Source: Treponema sp. (lineage in GTDB: Bacteria > Spirochaetota > Spirochaetia > Treponematales > Breznakiellaceae). Taken from it: a stretch of 58,913 nt of DNA. Made by a program: the position numbers and the translations under genes. This document shows, in pieces, positions 7,132-14,844 of the stretch (positions are counted from its first letter, which is position 1; each line of letters begins with the position of its first letter). Where the stretch lies: positions 1-58,913 of the forward strand of contig WRLP01000016.1 in assembly GCA_009777535.1 (NCBI GenBank). Direction: 5' to 3'. The notes under the pieces are model-generated. The model worked only from the letters and a program-made list of their open reading frames with translations, was not told the origin of the DNA and ran no database searches.

Positions 7132-8976
7132 ATGTTGATTCTGTCTGTTATTATCCTTATTTCCGCCGCTCTGTTGTTTTTTATCAGTATTTTTAATTTT
7201 TACATTAACAGGAAGAAACAGCTTTCTTTCCAGGTGCAGGCAAGGCAGCAGGAACTGATGTCTGAGCTTTCCAGGAATTTTATTTCTACAGAAGAAACTA
7301 CATCGCTTATTACGGATGCCCTTAGAATAACGGGCGAATTTTTGAATGTTCAGCGCATAGAAATTATCTTAAAAGAGGAAAATTCCGATTCCTGCCATGT
7401 TATATATTCATGGATAAAATCAAGTGATGTAGTTGTTCCCTCGGAAATAAAAGGATTAAACAGCCTGTTCAGCGATGCCTTTCCTTTGGAACAGCCAGAA
7501 CAAATTACGGCAGTTTGCTGCGGCAACACCCTTGCCGAAAAATGCTTTGGGGTTATGGATGCCGCCGGAGCCAAAGCATTTATCTGGGTGCCTTTATATG
7601 TGGAACGGAGGGTATGGGCGGTTTTAAGCATCGAGGAATTCACACCCAGAGCGTGGGCCAGGGGCGACTGCGATCTTGCCGCCACGGTATCGAGCATAAT
7701 TGCTGCGGCGGTTGAGCGTAACCTGCGTGAAAAAGAACGCGATTCTGCCCGGCAGGCGGCTGAACGGGCAAGCAAGGCAAAAAGCAACTTCCTTGCGAAT
7801 ATGAGCCACGAAATTCGCACCCCTATGAATGCCATTATCGGCATGACATCAATCGCCAAAAATTCCGACGACATCGGGAAAAAGGAATACTGCCTAAATA
7901 AAATTGAGAATGCTTCCACCCATTTGTTAGGTGTAATAAACGATATTCTGGATATGTCAAAGATAGAGGCGAATAAATTTGAACTGTCTCCCTGTGAGTT
8001 TTATTTTGAACAAACATTACAGGAAATTGTTAATGTAATAAATTTCAAGGTTGAAGAAAAGAAGCAGAATTTTCTGGTTAATATAGACAAAAATATACCT
8101 GAAATTTTGTATGGCGATGATCAGCGGCTGGCGCAGGTTATTACCAATTTGCTTTCCAATGCTGTCAAATTTACCGGTGAGGGCGGAACATTGCAGTTGG
8201 ACGCGGCGCTTGAAGGTAAAAATGATGATATTTGCACCCTTAAAATAAAGGTTACCGATACCGGTATAGGCATTAGCGGTAAACAGCAGGAAAGGCTCTT
8301 TAGTTCTTTTTCACAGGCGGATTCCAGCACATCAAGGAAATTCGGCGGCACCGGTCTGGGGCTTGCTATTTCAAAACAAATAGTGGAAATGATGGGTGGC
8401 AGTATCCGGGTGGAATCTGAAATCGGGAAAGGTGCGGCTTTTATTTTTACTGTTAAGCTGCAGGAAGTGGCAAGCCAGATGGAAGAGATGGATGGAAAAG
8501 GCGATTGGAGCGCCGTTAGTGTAAGAGGTACAGACAGAGATAAACAGGCGTTTTTGAATAGTGCATACAGGCCTTTGGCAAATTGTTTTGAAGGGAAAAG
8601 AATGCTCCTTGTTGAAGATATGGAAATAAACAGGGAGGTTCTCATCAGTCTTCTTGAACCGACAGGGATTAAAATAGACTCCGCTGATAACGGTATTGCG
8701 GCGGTAAAGCGTTTTGCCGGAGCGCCGGATTATTACGATATTATTTTGATGGACATACAGATGCCGGAAATGGACGGTTATGAAGCTACAAGGCAAATAA
8801 GGGCAATTGAAGCTGATAATAGCCCCGAGTTTACAGTTGGAATCCCCATTATAGCCATGACTGCCAATGTATTCAGGGAAGATATTGAACAATGCCTCGC
8901 CGCCGGAATGAACGCCCATATCGGAAAACCCCTGGCGCTTAATGAGCTAATGGGCAAACTGCAAAATTATTTATAG
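7132..8976 (+). CDS. Hybrid sensor histidine kinase with GAF-like and receiver domains
   Basis: 614 residues. An N-terminal membrane span (about 2-24) is followed by a GAF-like sensor region (about 40-205). The HisKA domain has the phospho-acceptor His226 in SHEIRTPMNAIIG, and the ATPase domain has LLSNAVKF, DTGIGIS and GTGLGLAIS. The C-terminal receiver (about 495-614) has EDMEINREV and phospho-acceptor Asp541 in ILMDIQMPEMDG. It would autophosphorylate and pass phosphate to its own receiver; no DNA-binding output or partner regulator is nearby. It begins 24 bases after tpiA with no clear ribosome binding site. Its signal is unknown; placement after three glycolytic genes hints at metabolic sensing, which is only inference. 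Confidence 0.92.
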   Translation: MLILSVIILISAALLFFISIFNFYINRKKQLSFQVQARQQELMSELSRNFISTEETTSLITDALRITGEFLNVQRIEIILKEENSDSCHVIYSWIKSSDVVVPSEIKGLNSLFSDAFPLEQPEQITAVCCGNTLAEKCFGVMDAAGAKAFIWVPLYVERRVWAVLSIEEFTPRAWARGDCDLAATVSSIIAAAVERNLREKERDSARQAAERASKAKSNFLANMSHEIRTPMNAIIGMTSIAKNSDDIGKKEYCLNKIENASTHLLGVINDILDMSKIEANKFELSPCEFYFEQTLQEIVNVINFKVEEKKQNFLVNIDKNIPEILYGDDQRLAQVITNLLSNAVKFTGEGGTLQLDAALEGKNDDICTLKIKVTDTGIGISGKQQERLFSSFSQADSSTSRKFGGTGLGLAISKQIVEMMGGSIRVESEIGKGAAFIFTVKLQEVASQMEEMDGKGDWSAVSVRGTDRDKQAFLNSAYRPLANCFEGKRMLLVEDMEINREVLISLLEPTGIKIDSADNGIAAVKRFAGAPDYYDIILMDIQMPEMDGYEATRQIRAIEADNSPEFTVGIPIIAMTANVFREDIEQCLAAGMNAHIGKPLALNELMGKLQNYL

Positions 8977-8984
8977 AATAAACC

Positions 8985-9596
8985 ATGAGTCTTTTCTGTT
9001 TTCTGTTCGTTCCCCTGTTTTATCTGTTCAGGCGTTCTTTTTCCGGCGGAGGCGGTTCCGGCGGAGTATGGGCGTTACTTTTGGGGAGTCTTAACGCAAT
9101 CTTTCAGTTCTCTCTCGGTTATTTTATTAATCCGGGCGGGTTTGGGTTTTCCCGCTGGCTTTACGGTTTTGTCGATATTGTAAGCCTTCCGGTAATTGTT
9201 CCCGTTTTATTGTACGCTTTGTTAACATTTTTTCGAATATTCAGGGGGACGGCCGACTTTGCCAATTTTACCCTGTTGTGGTTAATTCCGGTCGCGGCAC
9301 TGCGTTCCATCACCTGGAGTGTAAACAGTAATGCGATACTGCTTGTATTGGTTCCTGTTTTGTGGACAGCTCTTGCCGTGGGAATATCATTTTTTATCGG
9401 AATCGTTATGACGCATTCCCGCTGGTATATCACGGTCTTCATAACAATTTGCATCCTGGCGCTGCTTACCGCCGCGGCCCTTGCCTACTGGGCATTTTTC
9501 TCCCAGCAGACTCTGCTGGGACTCTCGCTGCTGTGCGCTTCAATCTTACCGGCGGTTATTTCCGTTCTGCTGGATATTTTTCGCGCCGGAACGTAA
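8985..9596 (+). CDS. Multi-spanning membrane protein, unknown
   Basis: 203 residues, very hydrophobic, with about six membrane spans separated by short loops. A glycine/serine-rich loop (FSGGGGSGG) follows the first span. It starts eight bases after the histidine kinase stop and is probably co-transcribed with it. No family motif was recognised. It converges with fba, whose stop codon is only eight bases away. Confidence 0.6.
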   Translation: MSLFCFLFVPLFYLFRRSFSGGGGSGGVWALLLGSLNAIFQFSLGYFINPGGFGFSRWLYGFVDIVSLPVIVPVLLYALLTFFRIFRGTADFANFTLLWLIPVAALRSITWSVNSNAILLVLVPVLWTALAVGISFFIGIVMTHSRWYITVFITICILALLTAAALAYWAFFSQQTLLGLSLLCASILPAVISVLLDIFRAGT

Positions 9597-9604
9597 TACC
9601 GGAA

Positions 9605-10603
9605 CTATACCCGACCTGCAGAACCAAGTACATTCTGGTTCTTGTGAGCGTATAGTTTTTTCAGCTCATCACGCGCCGGGCCGAAATATTTACGCGGATC
9701 GAACTCATCGGGCTGTTCCGAGAATATTTTCCGGATCATGGCTGTCATGGCAAGACGGCCGTCCGAGTCGATGTTGATTTTACAGACCGCACTTTTTGCC
9801 GCCCTGCGAAGCTGTTCCTCGGGAATGCCCACCGAATCAGTTAGTTTGCCGCCGTATTTTTCGATAATTTGCACGTATTCAATCGGTACAGAAGAGGAAC
9901 CATGCAGTACGATGGGGAAGCCGGGTATCTTTTTTTCTATTTCTTCGAGAATGTCAAAACGCAGGGGAGGGGGAATGAGGATTCCGTTACTATCCCTGGT
10001 ACATTGTTCGGGCTTGAACTTTGCCCTGCCGTGGCTTGTACCGATTGAAATCGCCAGGGAATCCACCTTGGTCCTTGTTACAAAATCTACGACTTCTTCC
10101 GGCTGGGTATAGTGGCTGTGTTCGGAAGATACATCATCCTCGACTCCTGCCAGAACTCCAAGCTCACCTTCGACTGTTACATAATCCTTTTGGGAATGCG
10201 CAAACTCGCATACCTTTTTTGTAAGGGCCGCATTTTCATCGTAGGGCAGGTGAGATCCGTCGATCATTACAGAAGAAAAGCCGGTTTCTATGCAGTCCTT
10301 GCATATCTCGAAACTGTCCCCGTGATCCAGATGCAGGGCAATGGGGATATCGCACCCCAGTTCCCTTGCGTATTCTACCGCACCCCTGGCCATATTGCGC
10401 AGCAGGTTCTGGTTAGCGTATTTTCTTGCTCCCGACGAAACCTGTAAAATTACCGGTGAACGTGTTTCAACACATGCCTGGATGATGGCTTGCAATTGCT
10501 CCATATTGTTAAAATTATAGGCCGGAATGGCATAACCGCCGCTCATTGCCTTCTTGAAAAGGTCTTTTGTGTTCATCAGACCCAAATCCCTGTAACTGGT
10601 CAT
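9605..10603 (-). CDS. fba: Class II fructose-bisphosphate aldolase
   Basis: 332 residues. It cleaves fructose 1,6-bisphosphate to two triose phosphates with a zinc ion. Motifs: YAIPAYNFNNMEQ at the N-terminus, LHLDHGDSF with a zinc-binding His and neighbouring acidic residue, SVMIDGSH, EGELG, SIGTSHGRAKF and VLHGSSSVP. AAGGAG is placed 7 bases before ATG 10603. It supplies the substrates of the gapA-pgk-tpiA cluster that it faces. Fba next to flaA-type genes is, from memory, also seen in other treponemes. Confidence 0.95.
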   Translation of the reverse strand: MTSYRDLGLMNTKDLFKKAMSGGYAIPAYNFNNMEQLQAIIQACVETRSPVILQVSSGARKYANQNLLRNMARGAVEYARELGCDIPIALHLDHGDSFEICKDCIETGFSSVMIDGSHLPYDENAALTKKVCEFAHSQKDYVTVEGELGVLAGVEDDVSSEHSHYTQPEEVVDFVTRTKVDSLAISIGTSHGRAKFKPEQCTRDSNGILIPPPLRFDILEEIEKKIPGFPIVLHGSSSVPIEYVQIIEKYGGKLTDSVGIPEEQLRRAAKSAVCKINIDSDGRLAMTAMIRKIFSEQPDEFDPRKYFGPARDELKKLYAHKNQNVLGSAGRV

Positions 10604-10628
10604 AAATATCTCCTTATCTGTGCTATAT

Positions 10629-10634
10629 ATTATA
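10629..10634 (-). promoter_or_regulatory. Likely -10 box of fba
   Basis: TATAAT on the minus strand, 26 bases before the fba start codon. A TTGACC lies 22 bases further upstream, too far for an ideal -35, so the strength of this promoter is uncertain. The region is divergent with the promoter of the 10694 gene. Confidence 0.4.
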
Positions 10635-10654
10635 CTATGATGCCTGCGGCCTCC

Positions 10655-10684
10655 TTGGTCAAGTTCGAGGATTCACGGTATAAT
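10655..10684 (+). promoter_or_regulatory. Promoter of the 10694 gene
   Basis: TTGGTC (10655-10660), an 18-base spacer and a perfect TATAAT (10679-10684). Only nine bases separate the -10 box from ATG 10694, so transcription would begin at or next to the start codon, giving a leaderless or near-leaderless mRNA. Confidence 0.5.
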
Positions 10685-10693
10685 GTCCGGGAT

Positions 10694-11620
10694 ATGCCTT
10701 GGAGTTTAGCCGGCGAAAAAAAACGCAGGTTTTATATAATAATTATCTGCGCGGTAATGGTATTCGGTGTCCCGTACCTTGTTCTGTTTCTGCGTTCTCC
10801 TGTTCTTGTTTTAACGGATTTATCTTCTGTTACCCTCTATGGTGAGGCCAGAATTAAGCGGCAGATAAACAAGGATTCTCTTACCCTGTTCCGCCGGGTC
10901 ATACCCATTCTTATAGCAGATGATGCTGCCTCGGATACTCAAATTATAGCCATTACCTCAGCTATGACCAATTCCAGGCCGTTTTGCGTTCTTTTTCCGA
11001 TTCGTTTTTTCGAAGCTGCCGGTCTTTTCAATGAACAATTTCCGGATATACCGGCAGTTATTCTTGAGGCCAGGGGTGTGGATAACAGGAATTATGCAAC
11101 CCTGGCAACCGAAGACTACTACCGGTACAAAACCGATATTGAGGCAGATTATTACCAGGCCGGTCTTTATGCGGGAATTTTTACGGAAGATTTGGAAAAA
11201 AGGACCCTTGTTTATATGGATCCAAGATTGGAGGTCAGAACCAGAACCATGGCAAGAGAAGCCCTTTTCAGAGGTTTACAGGAACAGGAAATAGTTCTGG
11301 ATGCCATATATTTCAACCATTTTTCCGCTACCACCGATCTTTCACAGTACTCCTGCATTGTTTTAGCCGGTTCAGGCGTTGACATTTTAGAAAATCAGCT
11401 GGAAATTCCGGTAATTTTGTTTTCCTGGCTGGATCCGGCTTTGATACCCAACGATATACTGATAATCCTGGACGATTCCCCATGGGTTCAACTGGTCCCA
11501 GCTGTCAGAATGGTAGCCGCAGGTGAAAAGGAAGGACTTATCCCGTCGAATATCCTGGTTTTATCTTCAAGATTTTCCGATAAAGATATACTAAGGAAGG
11601 TGAAAAAAGCTTCCGAATGA
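10694..11620 (+). CDS. Membrane-anchored periplasmic-binding-like protein
   Basis: 308 residues from ATG 10694. A basic N-terminus (MPWSLAGEKKRRF) leads into one membrane span (about 15-35). The rest looks like an alpha/beta periplasmic-binding fold: alternating strands such as VIPILIADD, DIPAVILEAR, RTLVYMD, CIVLAGSG and IPVILFSW. It resembles, loosely, BMP/Med-type substrate-binding proteins, but no diagnostic motif was found. In-frame ATGs at 10637 and 10640 would lie upstream of the TATAAT box and lack a ribosome binding site, so 10694 is preferred. A terminator follows it. Confidence 0.65.
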   Translation: MPWSLAGEKKRRFYIIIICAVMVFGVPYLVLFLRSPVLVLTDLSSVTLYGEARIKRQINKDSLTLFRRVIPILIADDAASDTQIIAITSAMTNSRPFCVLFPIRFFEAAGLFNEQFPDIPAVILEARGVDNRNYATLATEDYYRYKTDIEADYYQAGLYAGIFTEDLEKRTLVYMDPRLEVRTRTMAREALFRGLQEQEIVLDAIYFNHFSATTDLSQYSCIVLAGSGVDILENQLEIPVILFSWLDPALIPNDILIILDDSPWVQLVPAVRMVAAGEKEGLIPSNILVLSSRFSDKDILRKVKKASE

Positions 11621-11641
11621 GGGTAGAATCGGCTTTTTTTT
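11603..11641 (+). terminator. Rho-independent terminator after the 10694 gene
   Basis: GAAAAAAGC-TTCCGA pairs with TCGG-CTTTTTTTTC, ending in a T run, overlapping the last codons and stop of the gene. Confidence 0.6.
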
Positions 11642-11663
11642 CATAAAAATTTGCAGGCAATGT

Positions 11664-11692
11664 TTGACAAAAAGCTGAAAAATCATTATAAT
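11664..11692 (+). promoter_or_regulatory. Consensus sigma-70 promoter of the flaA pair
   Basis: TTGACA (11664-11669) and TATAAT (11687-11692) with 17 bases between them: a perfect consensus promoter 30 bases before the first flaA-like start codon. It implies strong constitutive expression by the housekeeping factor rather than by sigma-28. Confidence 0.8.
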
Positions 11693-11722
11693 TCGATGCA
11701 AGGAATATTAAAGGAGTACGGG

Positions 11723-12475
11723 ATGAGACGCTGTTATTTCAAGACTATTTGTATAGTTATAATCGCATTTATTACGGTACTTTCCGCATTCGGCGATGAA
11801 TTTACCAATGACTGGCAGACGAAAGTTATTGATGACTTTAACGGGGATTCCGAATATGTGTGGAAGACTGATGCCAGCAGGTTTATTACTATAACCGATT
11901 CGGAAACATTTCCAAAACTTGCCTACATCAATACATGGCCGATTGCCGTTTTCGGTTCGAATTTTGACGGTGAGTTGGAGTTGAGAAGCCTCGGTCTCCA
12001 CGGACGTTTTGACCGGCGCGGATATAACTGGATTGACATTTTTCCTACCGATCCCGAGGCTGAGGATCCTGACAGACCGATAGAAATTCCAATTCCCGGC
12101 AGGGTTCGTACATTTGACATGTGGGTCTGGGGTTCGAATTTAAATTTCTACATAGAGATATTTCTTAGGGATTATCAGGGAGTAATTCATTCCATTAGGC
12201 TGGGAGACATCGGCTATACCGGCTGGAGAAATCTTCGGGCCAATGTCCCGAATAATATCTCCCAGAGAAGAAGGGTGTCGGCGGATTACGCGGGCTTAAG
12301 ATTTGTTAAGTTCAGGCTTTGGACTCAGCCGGTGGAAAGGGTTAACGATTTCTATGTTTATTTCAAACAGTTTAAGATCCTTACCGATATGTTTGAAACC
12401 TACTACGACGGTCATGATCTGGGCGATGCCCGCCGGATTCGGCAGCTTTGGGCAGAAGCCAGTGAGGAGGATTAA
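11723..12475 (+). CDS. FlaA-family periplasmic flagellar filament outer-layer protein, 1
   Basis: 250 residues from ATG 11723 (AAGGAG 6 bases upstream). The frame is open to 11651, but that extension has no ribosome binding site. A signal peptide (about 1-25, ending near SAFGDEF) exports it to the periplasm. The body is a beta-rich jelly-roll-like domain typical of spirochaetal FlaA: IDDFNGDSEYVW, RVRTFDMWVWGSN, FLRDYQG, LGDIGYTGWRNL and VYFKQFKILTD. FlaA proteins sheath the FlaB core of the periplasmic flagella. It forms an operon with the next gene, and the aldolase/flaA arrangement is familiar from other treponemes. Confidence 0.85.
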   Translation: MRRCYFKTICIVIIAFITVLSAFGDEFTNDWQTKVIDDFNGDSEYVWKTDASRFITITDSETFPKLAYINTWPIAVFGSNFDGELELRSLGLHGRFDRRGYNWIDIFPTDPEAEDPDRPIEIPIPGRVRTFDMWVWGSNLNFYIEIFLRDYQGVIHSIRLGDIGYTGWRNLRANVPNNISQRRRVSADYAGLRFVKFRLWTQPVERVNDFYVYFKQFKILTDMFETYYDGHDLGDARRIRQLWAEASEED

Positions 12476-12476
12476 G

Positions 12477-13202
12477 ATGAAACGGTTGGCAATTTTAGCG
12501 TTATTCCTGTTTATAATTGGCGGTCTTTTTGCCCAGCAAAGGGAAGAAGTAGGTTCGCCAAACCCCGAAATGATTGGGATCGATTCTGCCCAGCAGATGC
12601 TTAAAGAGGTCTCTATCGATAAATTCGAGTACGATGGTTTCTGGCGGTCTACCATGTCAAATGATGATGGTTACCCGACAACAAGGCTTTTTTACGGCGG
12701 TCCGGCGGACAAGCAGCCCATTCCGGAAGAAGAAGACATGAATATCCGTGACGAGTATGTACTTGGTACAAGGATAGATTTTCTCCGCCGCAGTTACAGC
12801 AGTTTTACCATATATCCCGTCCGTCCCATTCCGGTGGAAGGAATTACCAAGACTGTTTCCATGTGGATTGCAGGCCGTAATTTTAACCACGAAATAAAAC
12901 TGCTGATTCAGGACTTTTTTGGCAGAAACTATGAACTTTACATGGGAAAACTCAACTTCCAGGGCTGGAAGAAAGTTACGGTAGCCATACCTCCGCAGGC
13001 TGAAGACGGTATTCACGGTGTAGTACAGCGGAATTACCATTATAACAACCAGATGGGGCTCAAGATTATGGGGTTCCGCATTGACTGCGATCCCATGGAA
13101 GCTTACGGAAGCTATTACATTTATTTTGATGATCTTCGCGCTGTTACAGACCTCTTCGCCGAGAATAACCGTGATGAAGACGATATGGTCGATGGCTGGT
13201 AA
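12477..13202 (+). CDS. FlaA-family periplasmic flagellar filament outer-layer protein, 2
   Basis: 241 residues from ATG 12477, one base after the preceding stop, with GAGGAGG as ribosome binding site. The signal peptide is MKRLAILALFLFIIGGLFAQ. Shared FlaA features include GITKTVSMWIAGRNF, LLIQDFFG, MGKLNFQGWKKV, MGFRIDCDP and YIYFDDLRAVTDLF. The C-terminus is acidic (NRDEDDMVDGW). It is paralogous to the gene before it and presumably contributes to the same sheath. The open frame extends upstream to 12303, but that part overlaps the first flaA gene and is not used. Confidence 0.88.
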   Translation: MKRLAILALFLFIIGGLFAQQREEVGSPNPEMIGIDSAQQMLKEVSIDKFEYDGFWRSTMSNDDGYPTTRLFYGGPADKQPIPEEEDMNIRDEYVLGTRIDFLRRSYSSFTIYPVRPIPVEGITKTVSMWIAGRNFNHEIKLLIQDFFGRNYELYMGKLNFQGWKKVTVAIPPQAEDGIHGVVQRNYHYNNQMGLKIMGFRIDCDPMEAYGSYYIYFDDLRAVTDLFAENNRDEDDMVDGW

Positions 13203-13227
13203 AAGCAAAAAATAACTTTATAGTAGA

Positions 13228-13965
13228 TTATGGGCAGCTGGCAGTATTTCTGTTAGCTGCTTTTTTTACGTTAATTCTTTTGTAAAGCCAGCGGCGGCCT
13301 TCTTTCCCAATCCTCTCTACAACTTTTAGTTTTGTAAGAACATACAGGGCTTTTCTCGCAAGGTCTGCATCGATTCCGGTTTTCTCTACAAGCTCTGAAC
13401 TGGTAAATATCTCATTTTTCTCGAACGGAACAAACTGCAGATAGTCGGATTTTTTTTCCAATACAACGCTTTCGTGCCAGGTTACCAGTTCTCTGTCCAT
13501 TATACTCACGCCCTTCCGGCGCCATGAGCCCCTGCCGTCGCGGACGCGCTTTTCAACAATGCTTACAAGGACTACTTCGATGCTGACCCCCGGTATAAGC
13601 GGCAGTTCCGGGGCAAACAGCAGCGCATCAAAAAGGTTCCATACAGAACCTTTAACCGGGCTTTTGCGCCGGTAGATTGGCTTAACACCTGAGCGGGCCT
13701 CAAAAACTTCAATATGCTTGTTTATTGCCACAGGATGAATAATTCTTACCCTGCTGAAACACACAAATTCTTTTACCTTGGCCTTTAGGGGGGCGAAACT
13801 GCCGGTTTGAACCTCGATTAATTCTCCCAGGGCATTCATGCCGTCTGCAATATAGCCGCCTGCCTGAGTTTCGATTCTCCCGCCCCTGCCGCTGTATTGA
13901 AATTTCAGGGTGCGGTGAAGCGAGCTTTCTTTATAGGTGCCAATGGCTTTATTATGTGTACTCAA
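13228..13965 (-). CDS. Conserved protein with nuclease-like N-terminal region and winged-helix-like C-terminus
   Basis: 245 residues. The N-terminal half has the layout of a restriction-type fold: SSLHRTLKFQYS, then GGYIADGMN with an Asp, then ELIEVQTGSF, resembling the D...ExQ/K core of PD-(D/E)XK proteins. The C-terminal part (about 165-235: FTSSELVEKTGIDADLARKA, then KLKVVERIGKEGRRWLYKR) reads as a winged helix. Family DUF8091 is a possible match from memory, not verified. ATG 13965 lies inside the end of the upstream 13952-14191 gene, so the two are coupled. Function unknown, perhaps nucleic-acid binding. Confidence 0.6.
   Translation of the reverse strand: MSTHNKAIGTYKESSLHRTLKFQYSGRGGRIETQAGGYIADGMNALGELIEVQTGSFAPLKAKVKEFVCFSRVRIIHPVAINKHIEVFEARSGVKPIYRRKSPVKGSVWNLFDALLFAPELPLIPGVSIEVVLVSIVEKRVRDGRGSWRRKGVSIMDRELVTWHESVVLEKKSDYLQFVPFEKNEIFTSSELVEKTGIDADLARKALYVLTKLKVVERIGKEGRRWLYKRINVKKAANRNTASCP
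13234..13267 (+). terminator. Rho-independent terminator of the flaA operon
   Basis: GCAGCTGGCAG-TATTT-CTGTTAGCTGC forms an 11-bp stem with G-U pairs, followed by seven T. It lies within the 3' end of the opposing gene at 13228. Confidence 0.8.
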
Positions 13966-14191
13966 TTAATTCCTCGGCGCTCAGTAATTCCAGGAAATGG
14001 TATGTTTCACTTCCCCCCTTGTTTTCATCGGTTTTGATCTTGCCCACCTTGAACGCTATCATCCTGTTTGTCGGCAGGGGAAGGGGTAGTACATTGCCGT
14101 TTATATCCACTATGGAGTTAATCGGAAGCCGTCCTTTTATTTCCTGAACATCGCCCTCCGGAAAAACGATGAAAAATTCCCTTATGAACAT
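13952..14191 (-). CDS. Small conserved hypothetical protein
   Basis: 79 residues, no signal peptide or membrane span. It is beta-rich (MFIREFFIVFPEGDVQEI, then SIVDINGNVLPLPLP, then RMIAFKVGKI) and ends with FLELLSAEELIEYT. Its stop overlaps the start of the downstream nuclease-like gene by 14 bases. It is divergent from mraZ across a 187-base regulatory region. No family was recognised. Confidence 0.6.
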   Translation of the reverse strand: MFIREFFIVFPEGDVQEIKGRLPINSIVDINGNVLPLPLPTNRMIAFKVGKIKTDENKGGSETYHFLELLSAEELIEYT

Positions 14192-14305
14192 AAGTGGAGC
14201 ATATCCAAAGCTTTCGTTTGTTGCAATATAACCTTCATACTATATGTATGTATAGTTAAATTCGAATATTTTTTTACTATTCATAATATTTTCCGATTTT
14301 TTTTA

Positions 14306-14335
14306 TTGACTATTTATATTTTTATGGGAGATACT
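14306..14335 (+). promoter_or_regulatory. Promoter of the mraZ-led division cluster
   Basis: TTGACT (14306-14311) and GATACT (14330-14335), 18 bases apart. The -10 box overlaps the first two MraZ boxes. The bases upstream (14192-14305) are AT-rich with no further gene. Confidence 0.5.
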
Positions 14336-14379
14336 GGGATAAAACGGGATAAAACGGGAAATATTAGGAAAAAGTGGAA
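14325..14379 (+). promoter_or_regulatory. MraZ operator: six boxes in a 10-bp register
   Basis: TGGGA at 14325 and 14335, CGGGA at 14345 and 14355, TAGGA at 14365 and TGGAA at 14375 are all exactly 10 bases apart. Known MraZ sites are arrays of TGGGN with 5-base spacers (10-bp period) ahead of mraZ. Here the array runs from the -10 box through the ribosome binding region to the start codon, so bound MraZ would block both RNA polymerase and, in the mRNA, the same sequence supplies the AGGA Shine-Dalgarno. Confidence 0.8.
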
Positions 14380-14843
14380 TGGATACATTAACCGGAGAAT
14401 TCCGGGTAACACTGGACGATAATAACCGCCTCAGTCTGCCTGCAAGATTAAGGAATGCTCTGGCCGATTCGACCCTGTTTCTTACAAGGGGTATGGACAA
14501 CTGTTTATGGCTCTATCCCTGCGAAGAGTGGAAAGCCATGCAAAAGACCATTATGAAAACGACCAACCCTTTTTCCGCAAAATCCCGGAATATACGCAGA
14601 AGGGTCATTGGCCCTGCCCAGGTAGTAGAGCTTGACAAGGCTGGGAGGATTCCTGTAGTCCAGAGCCTTAAGGAATTTGCCGGTCTTTCAAAGGATTGCA
14701 TTGTGTTGGGACAATCCGACTATATCGAGATATGGGACGATGAAAAATACAAGACATACCTTGCTGAAAGCGAGGAAGAATTTGTAACCGGTTCAGAAGA
14801 ATTGGGCGATTTACTTAAAGGAAACAGGGAATTTAACGAATAG
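14379..14843 (+). CDS. mraZ: Transcriptional regulator MraZ
   Basis: 154 residues. Two AbrB-like swapped-hairpin motifs are visible: DDNNRLSLPARLRNAL near residue 12 and DKAGRIPVVQSLKEFAGL near residue 87, with LWLYPCEEW after the first. MraZ forms a ring-shaped oligomer that represses its own operon by binding repeated TGGGN boxes; such an array sits immediately upstream. It heads the division cluster and is followed by rsmH after one base. Confidence 0.95.
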   Translation: MDTLTGEFRVTLDDNNRLSLPARLRNALADSTLFLTRGMDNCLWLYPCEEWKAMQKTIMKTTNPFSAKSRNIRRRVIGPAQVVELDKAGRIPVVQSLKEFAGLSKDCIVLGQSDYIEIWDDEKYKTYLAESEEEFVTGSEELGDLLKGNREFNE

Positions 14844-14844
14844 T

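Noticed and set aside
10490-10693. Upstream extension of the 10694 gene
   Set aside because: It runs antisense through fba and its divergent promoter; no ribosome binding site is present at its starts.
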